Below are positions 58,101 through 64,000 of a stretch of 64,000 nucleotides of DNA, one piece after another. Position 1 is the stretch's first letter, and each line of letters opens with the position of its first letter. The stretch is from NCBI GenBank assembly GCA_007449985.2, contig VIIQ02000066.1, positions 391,501-455,500 on the forward strand, written 5' to 3'. The position numbers and the translations under genes were made by a program. The DNA comes from Desmodesmus armatus. Taxonomy: Eukaryota > Chlorophyta > Chlorophyceae > Sphaeropleales > Scenedesmaceae. Below the pieces are notes generated by a model that saw nothing but the letters and a program-made list of their open reading frames with translations, did not search any database and was not told the origin of the DNA.

Positions 58101-61100
58101 ACATCCATGGGTGTGTGTGCACGCCTTGATGTATGTGGTACTTGCCCCCTCCCATTTTACCCTTGGCTGCATCATGCCAATGATTGGCACATGAAGCACA
58201 AGATTCTGGCCCCCCTCTGATGGTGTCCCCTAGCCCACCGCCGCACAGCTTGTCACGCTGCGTCGTTGTCGCAGTCAAGAAGCAAGCATACTCTCCCTGA
58301 GCTGCTTTGGTAATGGCGTAAGGCGCTCGATTCCCTATGGCAGGTGTGGCGCCTGGCCAAGCCCCCCCCCCCCCCTCACCCTTGGCTGCCTTGATGATGA
58401 CAAAGGGCACTGGCTTCCCTATGGCTGGTATGGTGCGGGGCAAGCCCACCGCTGGGAGGATCCCCCCCGCCCCCACGCACCTCTTCAGTCCCCCCCCCTC
58501 ACCCTTGGCTGCCTTGATGATGACAAAGGGCACTCTGTTCCCGATGGTTGGTGCTGTACGACTCATTGAACCCCCCCTGCCCACCCCCCTAGCTGCCTTT
58601 GGTGATGACAAACGGCACTCTGTCGCTAATGGCAGGTGCGGTGGCTGGGCATCCCCCCTCCCCGCCGCACTCCCCCCCCCCCCCCCCCGCCCCCACGCCC
58701 CTCACCCTGTGCTGCCTTCAGCATGACGTATGGCATTCTGTCTCCAATGGCAGGTGCTGCTAGCCTCCGAGCCCCCCTAACCGCCCTCTTAAGTCACCCC
58801 CCCCCCACCCAAATGCTCTCCCCCCCCCTCACCCTTTGCTGCCTTGATGATGACAAAGGGCACTCTGTCCCCTATGGTTGGTGCTGTTGCTAGGTCCCTC
58901 TTGCGCCCCCCCCCCCCCCCCACACACACCTCTTGAGTCCCCCCCCCCCCGCTCGCCCCCCTGCCCCTCACCCTTTGCTGCCTTGATGATGACGAATGGC
59001 ACTCTGTCCCCGATGGTCGGTGCTGTTGCTGGGTCCCTCTTGCGCATCTTCTCAGCCAGTTCAACGTGGGCACTCTTCACCTTGTAGTCCTCAGCCTCCT
59101 GGGCCAGGGCCTGGGAGGAAGAACGGGGGGGGGGGGCATTCAGCAGAAAGGAGAACATTGTGTGGAACGATTGGAGACAGTATTCTGACTGTTAGCCCTC
59201 AGCCTCCTGGCAAGGGCCCGGGGGGGGGGGGGTGTAAGGGGGGAGGGGGAGAGGGAGGGAGGGGCAGGGAAACAGTAGCAGGGGGAGTGTGTGTCTGTGT
59301 GTTGTGATAGGGGACTTAACGAGCTTGTAGTCCTCAGCCTCCTAGGCAAGGGCCTGCGGGGGAGGGGGGAGGGACGGGGGGCGGGGGGGGGGGGGGGGGG
59401 GGGGGGGGGGAAGGAGAGGGTCTTCACCTTGTGGTTCTCGGCCTCTGGGGCCGGCCCGGGCAGGGGGGAAGGGGGAGACTGAAGCATTGGACTTGCGTTG
59501 GGAGTGGCAATGGGGGGGAGTGTGGTTGTGTTACATGCGTGGTGGTGATTCAGGAAGTGGGGGCGGGGATAGGGTCAAGTCTCTCTGACCCACCTTAGTG
59601 ACCACCAGCTGGCTCATCTACCTTGTTCAGGAGCAGCCCATTCACGCACGCTCCCAGCTCCCCCCCCATCCCTCGCAGCCCCCAGTTGCTGCCCTCCCTC
59701 ACCCCCTTCTTGTACCCCTCCCCCCCTTCCGCCGTCCGTCCCACCTCCCCCCCCTCTGCCCTCTGCCCTCCGCCCCCCCCCCCCACCCCACCCCCGTTTC
59801 ATCCCCCCCCCCACACACACACACCTTAGTGACCACCAGCAGGCTCATGTCCACCTTGTTCATGAGCAGGTCCCGGATGATGCCCTTCACATACTCAATG
59901 GCACCAGCCTCGTCACGCTCTATCAGAATCTTGTCAAGACCTGGGGTGAATTGGGGGGGGGGGGGGGGATAGCACAGGGCATAGGGGACACTGAGCCTCA
60001 TGACCGGGTAGACACATAAAGTTCCTGCCCAACTTGTGGTGAAGGTTTGGACACAACCCCTGCGCATACTGCATGCGCGTTTGCTTGATGAACGGCAATG
60101 ACTGACAACCTTGCACAAGGCTTACGGACCGCTTAGGGGGGGGGGGTGCAGTGACATGCCATCTCGCTCCTCTCACTCTTCTCACTCACTTGTTGCCACC
60201 ATCTTGCGCACCAGCTCACAGTTGTCTCGCCGCACAGTCTCAATGCCCTGCGGTACAGCACGTCACACATACGACATGTACAAAAAGAGTGAGAGCAGGA
60301 CGCCACAGCCATGTTGTCAAGGCGCACACTCCCAATGCCCTGCAGCACAGCACGTCACACAATTATGCCACAACTACGCCACCACACTCGAGTGATAAGC
60401 AAGAAGAGGCAAACACAAACGGGTCGATGCACAGTTTGTTGCCTCGCAGAACATATCATGGCGCCAGAAATGACAATGATGAATCTGATGCAAAAAGACA
60501 GAGGGGTGTGAGCATGTAGAACTGCAGTGCTGCCCTAAGTCTGCCCTTGGGGCGGGGGGGGGGTGGGGAGGGGCAACAGACCTGATCTTTGTGTCCCCCC
60601 TCCCCCAGAACCCCCCTCCCCCCCCCCCCCCCCAGTTTTAAACTCCCTCAGTCTGCAATGTGTCAGGAGTTCACCTTGCTGTCCATCTTGTCCCACTTGT
60701 CAGGCTTGGTCCACAGCAGCCCCGCATACCGCTTCTTGTTCATCAGAAGGTACGGGAAGTACACCTGGGGAGGCAGGAAGGGGGGGGGGAGGGGGGGGGG
60801 GGTCTCCCGAAAGGGGGGGGGGTGTAAGTCAACAACTGTTCATATGGAGAGCCACTGGCTCAGGGGATGTGAGCATGTTTAGCATGCTGGGCGACCACAC
60901 GCCCCCAACTCCGGACTGCAGTCCAGCTGGATGACCATGTCCTGCTACGATGCTTACGACTCGGTGATAGACTGGGTCTACACACGCAGGGCTGGATGCA
61001 ACATATGTGACCACACACCTTCCTGCGCCCCTACCAAAGCTGGCACCCACTCCCTTGTGCCCCACACACCTTTTCGAACTCCAGCTTGACGGGTGGTGGG

Positions 61101-62125
61101 AACTTCTGGCTGATGAGCGTTGCTGCCTTGAGGCCCAACTCCATGGCCTCACCAACATCAGGGACCTGGGGGGAGGGGGGGGGGGCGGCAGAGAGGGGGT
61201 TTGTGGGTGTGGGTGCGGTGTTGGAAGCAGTGGGGGCCAGGTTTTTTTTCTTCAAAAAAAGCTCAGCGTTTATAGCACAATGCAAGTGGCCAACTGTGCT
61301 CTACGCTATCAACACAATCGGATGTTTGTATGCGATGTGCGAGCATGAATGCCTGTTACGACCCCCCCCCCCCCCCTCTCTCCCTCTGCCCCCCCCCCCC
61401 CCCTCTCACATACCCCCCCCCCCCCCCCTCACCTTGAAGTTGACCATGACTGAGTCGGTGTCTTCGTAGACGACCTCACAGTCCGCCTTGTAGCCCTTGG
61501 CCTTATCATTTGTGTCTTTTGATGTTACCAAGATTGGAGAACTATATGCGGTGCATGAATCTCTCGCACGAACACCCTCCCTCCCTATGCCCTCTCTCTC
61601 CCTCCGCCCCACTTGCACTGTACACCCCCCCCCCCCCTCCCCGCTGCCTCCCCACCTTGAAGTTGACCATGACTGAGTCAGTGTCTCCGTAGATCACCTC
61701 ACAGTCAGCCTTGTAGCCCTTGGCAACACAGAACTCAGACTGGACACACACAGACACACACACAGTGGCAGCCTTCAGCCCCTCAGCCATGTTGTCAGAA
61801 TGCAGCCCATGTATATGTATACCAAAGGCTTATGTAGACCACAGGTGGGAGGAAGAGGGGGAGGCAGGCAGGGAGTGTTTGGCACCCGCACAGCGTCAAC
61901 ATAAAAGGCGATGGGCATACAACAAACATCACACATTCTGACTCAACATAAGTTGAGTTGATCACACACCCTCTTGGTGCACTTTTGCAGTGTAGGTTTA
62001 TCTCTGTACCCTCACCTGCACCCACTCCCGTGTTGCGTTGATCATCTGCCGCCCGTATGCTGTGGTGGTGGCGCTGATGGCTAGGCACGGCATCTTGCCA
62101 ACAGTGGCACCTGAATGACACAGTA

Positions 62126-62167
<42 letters not shown>

Positions 62168-63035
62168 CAAGCAGCAGCAGTGGCAGCAAAGCATCACAGC
62201 GTTAACCTGGCGCTGCCTGCCAACACCTTACAGACCAAGTGCCGTCTGTCTGCCTGCTGTTGGCGGACACTTTGAGTGCCACTGCCACCCTATTGCAAGC
62301 TGCATCACACCAATGCACAACCTGACAAACCCTCGTCCTCACTTCAACACCCCCCCCCCCCCCCGTTGCCCCTTCCGGCCGTTCACCCCTTTTCAATCGC
62401 ATTATACCTGTGAAGCCATACACGCTGACACCTTGAGTGCCAGCTGCTGCCCTGTTACCAGCTGCGACACACCAATGCACAAATACCACATCCCCATGTA
62501 GCCACTTTGACCGCTGCACCCCCCTCCCAGGGCCGTCATGCCCCCCCCCCCTCCAATCACAAATTACCTGTGAAGCCGTACACGCTGTTTGCTGACACCT
62601 TGAGTGCCAGCTGCCGCCCGTGTGCAAGCTGCGACACACCAATGCACAATTCACTCTCCCGCTGCGCAACATCCCCCCCCCCCCCCCCCCCACACACACA
62701 CCACTGCAGCCCCCCCCCCCCCCCCCCCGGGCGTCAACCCCTTTCTTACCTGTGAAGCCGTACACGCTGTTTGCTGACACCTTGAGAGCCAGCTGCCGCC
62801 CGTCCAGCACTGCACGCCTGAAGGGGTCAGACTCCTTCTTCAGGTCAGCCTTGGCCCTGCACAAAATATGACAGCAGCATATATGAGGATACGGCAGCAA
62901 GAGGTCAGCCTTGGCCTTGAACAGGAGGAAACAGGGGGGGTGTATTGGTGAAGTGAAAAAGGGGGAGATGGATTCCGGCCCCGGGGGGGGGGGGGGGGGG
63001 GGGCTGCCTTTATCTGTTGTGTTGGTGGTGGGGTG

Positions 63036-63080
<45 letters not shown>

Positions 63081-64000
63081 GGGTCAGACTCCTTCTTTGA
63101 ATCAGGGTGTGTGGTGTTTGGGGGTGTGCTGCACGGACTTGTTGCAAAAACATTGTGCTGTATCGTTGTGGTGCTGTTGACAATGACAACTGCACCAGCA
63201 AGGGTAGCAACTGATCTCCATTGATGATGCTGGGGTATGACATGCACACCGGGGTCTATACAGGCGTCTAGGTGGCATGCAATTAGACAACGTGCCCCCC
63301 CACCCCACACACACAAAGCGACCAGGATGCATGTGTTCTTCAGCGCCCCCCCCCCTCCATACCACACAACTACCGCCTGCCCACCTCTTCCTAGCTGCCA
63401 GCAGTTCCTGTAGGATCTCAGGCACTGGCAGGGTGCCCCTCTGCACACCACACGGTATGGAGTGCATCTAGGTGGCATGCATTTAACCCCCCCCCACCCC
63501 CACCCCTGCCTGCCCCCCGCCCAGCACCCAGCTACACAGGATGCAGGTGTGGGGCATCAGCCCCCCCACCCCCACCCCCCCTCCCACCCACCTCTTCCTG
63601 GCTGCCAGCAGCTCCTGTAGGATCTCAGGCAGGATCCCCTTCTGCACACCACACGGTATGGCGTGCGTCTAGGTGGCATTCGCTTCGACACCCCCCCCCC
63701 CCCACCCCCACACACCAGCCCCAGCTACCAAATGCAGGTGTGGGGCATCAGCTCCCCCCCCCCCCCCCCCGCCCTCCCACCCCCCCCCCCCCTCCCACCC
63801 ACCTCTTCCTAGCTGCCAGCAGCTCCTGCAGAATCTCCGGCAAAATTCCCTTCTGCACAGTCGCCTTCACAAACATGTCGCCACACGGACTCTTCTCAAA
63901 CGACTCAGGGGGCAGCCGAGATGCTGCAGAGAAGAGAAAGCAGTACAGGACAGGACAGGACAAGACATAGCATTGAGTATGGCAGTGCAGTACACTTCAT
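55175..64000 (-). CDS. POLD1: DNA polymerase delta catalytic subunit, C-terminal part
   Basis: Replicative polymerase. Fourteen exons in phase give the last 483 residues: 63803-63923, 62750-62856, 62016-62110, 61656-61739, 61070-61165, 60675-60764, 60190-60247, 59825-59940, 58972-59110, 57554-57709, 56795-56891, 56277-56413, 55659-55746, 55175-55241 (stop 55175-55177). Motifs: [15 protein letters not shown], the B-family template/primer block [13 protein letters not shown], catalytic [43 protein letters not shown], and the cysteine modules CLACR...CSHC (CysA) and [19 protein letters not shown] (CysB, the 4Fe-4S site). The end is [13 protein letters not shown]. The exonuclease and N-terminal parts lie past the window edge. 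Most introns hold poly-C/G tracts and partial exon copies. Confidence 0.95.
56533..56562 (-). pseudogene. 5' partial copy of POLD1 exon 56277-56413
   Basis: A CACAG acceptor followed by about 24 bases (ATLTSEEA) identical to the start of the exon that lies 120 bases downstream in transcript sense. Confidence 0.85.
57055..57235. other. TACGG-rich island in POLD1 intron
   Basis: About 180 bases with many TACGG/CCGTA words and several short inverted pairs (for example CCTACGG and CCGTAGG), unlike the C-rich sequence on either side. It could be a small non-autonomous insertion. I see no clear terminal repeats or target duplication. Confidence 0.4.
57360..57940 (-). repeat. Partial copies around POLD1 exon 57554-57709
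   Basis: Upstream copy, about 57842-57932, keeps the exon's 5' part ([20 protein letters not shown]) and ends in a G/C tract (57829-57840). Downstream copy, 57358-57404, keeps the 3' part ([16 protein letters not shown]) and the GTGAGC donor. The intact exon lies between them, so this one locus shows both halves of the pattern. Confidence 0.9.
58299..58900 (-). repeat. Six 3' partial copies of POLD1 exon 58972-59110
   Basis: The exon end ([14 protein letters not shown] followed by GTGAGG) recurs at about 58827-58895, 58703-58770, 58586-58650, 58497-58565, 58376-58445 and 58299-58345. All lie downstream of the intact exon, with rising divergence, and several are separated by poly-C runs. Four keep a perfect GTGAGG-type donor. 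Confidence 0.9.
59197..59460 (-). repeat. Three 5' partial copies of POLD1 exon 58972-59110
   Basis: 59197-59222, 59325-59355 and 59423-59460 repeat the beginning of the exon ([12 protein letters not shown]) in decayed form, with G-rich tracts (plus strand) beside each, including about 59384-59410. All lie upstream of the intact exon in transcript sense. Confidence 0.8.
59593..59640 (-). pseudogene. 3' partial copy of POLD1 exon 59825-59940
   Basis: The exon end ([15 protein letters not shown]) recurs with an internal frame change and the GTGGG donor. It is separated from the intact exon by a C-rich stretch. Confidence 0.85.
60316..60342 (-). pseudogene. 5' partial copy of POLD1 exon 60190-60247
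   Basis: CTGCAG acceptor followed by [10 protein letters not shown], against [10 protein letters not shown] in the intact exon 70 bases downstream in transcript sense. Confidence 0.8.
61433..61500 (-). pseudogene. Copy of POLD1 catalytic exon with YEDTDS
   Basis: Repeats most of exon 61656-61739 ([21 protein letters not shown] plus a GTGAGG donor). The invariant Gly of YGDTDS is Glu here, and no proper acceptor precedes it, so it should not be used. Poly-C runs flank it (61361-61376, 61390-61402, 61411-61427, 61626-61637). Confidence 0.85.
62126..62176. repeat. AGC trinucleotide run in POLD1 intron
   Basis: About 15 AGC triplets on the plus strand (CTG-rich in transcript sense), just upstream of the acceptor of exon 62016-62110. 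Confidence 0.9.
62255..62650 (-). repeat. Three 3' partial copies of POLD1 exon 62750-62856
   Basis: Copies of the template-binding exon end ([15 protein letters not shown]) lie at about 62567-62650, 62406-62490 and 62255-62330. The first two keep a GTAA/GTAT donor. The second has lost SANS. Poly-C tracts (62352-62364, 62670-62690, 62711-62728) lie between them. The intact exon is upstream in transcript sense. Confidence 0.9.
63037..63083. repeat. GT dinucleotide run joined to poly-G
   Basis: About 13 GT units followed by 20 G on the plus strand, in the POLD1 intron between exons 62750-62856 and 63803-63923. Confidence 0.9.
63380..63640 (-). repeat. Two 3' partial copies of POLD1 exon 63803-63923
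   Basis: 63583-63640 and 63380-63435 repeat the exon end ([19 protein letters not shown]) with the GTGGG donor. Both end in C-rich tracts on the plus strand. About 200-base spacing between copies matches a repeated exon-plus-intron unit. Confidence 0.9.

Noticed and set aside
55175..63923. POLD1 exon copies as a second polymerase gene or tandem paralogue
   Set aside because: The copies are partial, out of order as a gene, and always beside the matching intact exon. The intact exons alone give one continuous frame.
1752..63923. Exon copies as simple assembly duplication errors
   Set aside because: The copies carry many private substitutions and indels with graded divergence, and they occur in several genes with the same geometry. 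Errors would be near-exact. Homopolymer lengths may still be unreliable.

Overview
The window reads as nuclear DNA of a chlorophycean green alga, probably volvocalean. The evidence is GC-rich sequence, genes split into many short exons, TGTAA polyadenylation motifs, very abundant CTG/CAG runs, long poly-G/poly-C tracts in introns, and plant-type versions of conserved eukaryotic genes. The standard code applies. The species cannot be named from sequence alone.

Layout: 1-1751 is mostly 3' flank. 1752-18922 (-) is a complete 33-exon xanthine dehydrogenase gene that stays in phase over 1411 codons. One of its introns holds a tRNA-His gene and another holds a LINE tail. A 0.5 kb divergent spacer leads to 19449-24127 (+), an 8-exon gene of 327 codons that I do not recognise. 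24128-27673 is gene-poor and holds an alternating tandem satellite. 27674 to about 42.9 kb (-) is a very low-complexity MED12 gene (Mediator kinase module). Across a second divergent spacer lies 44113-46349 (+), a ZNF830-like coiled-coil protein. 46604-51487 (+) is a DOMON/cytochrome b561 membrane protein. 51488-55174 holds a LINE remnant and hairpins. 55175 to the window end (-) is the C-terminal 483 residues of the DNA polymerase delta catalytic subunit (POLD1), whose 5' part lies beyond the window.

The genes do not form a pathway. They cover purine catabolism, transcription control, replication and membrane electron transfer, as expected for a random eukaryotic locus.

The most unusual feature cuts across genes. 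At least four unrelated genes (XDH, the unknown gene, MED12, POLD1) carry decayed partial copies of their own exons in adjacent introns. Copies upstream of the intact exon keep the splice acceptor and the exon's 5' part. Copies downstream keep the exon's 3' part and the donor. Up to six to eight copies occur beside one exon, with graded divergence, and they often break at poly-C/G tracts. This looks like intron growth by repeated tandem duplication of segments that span a splice junction.
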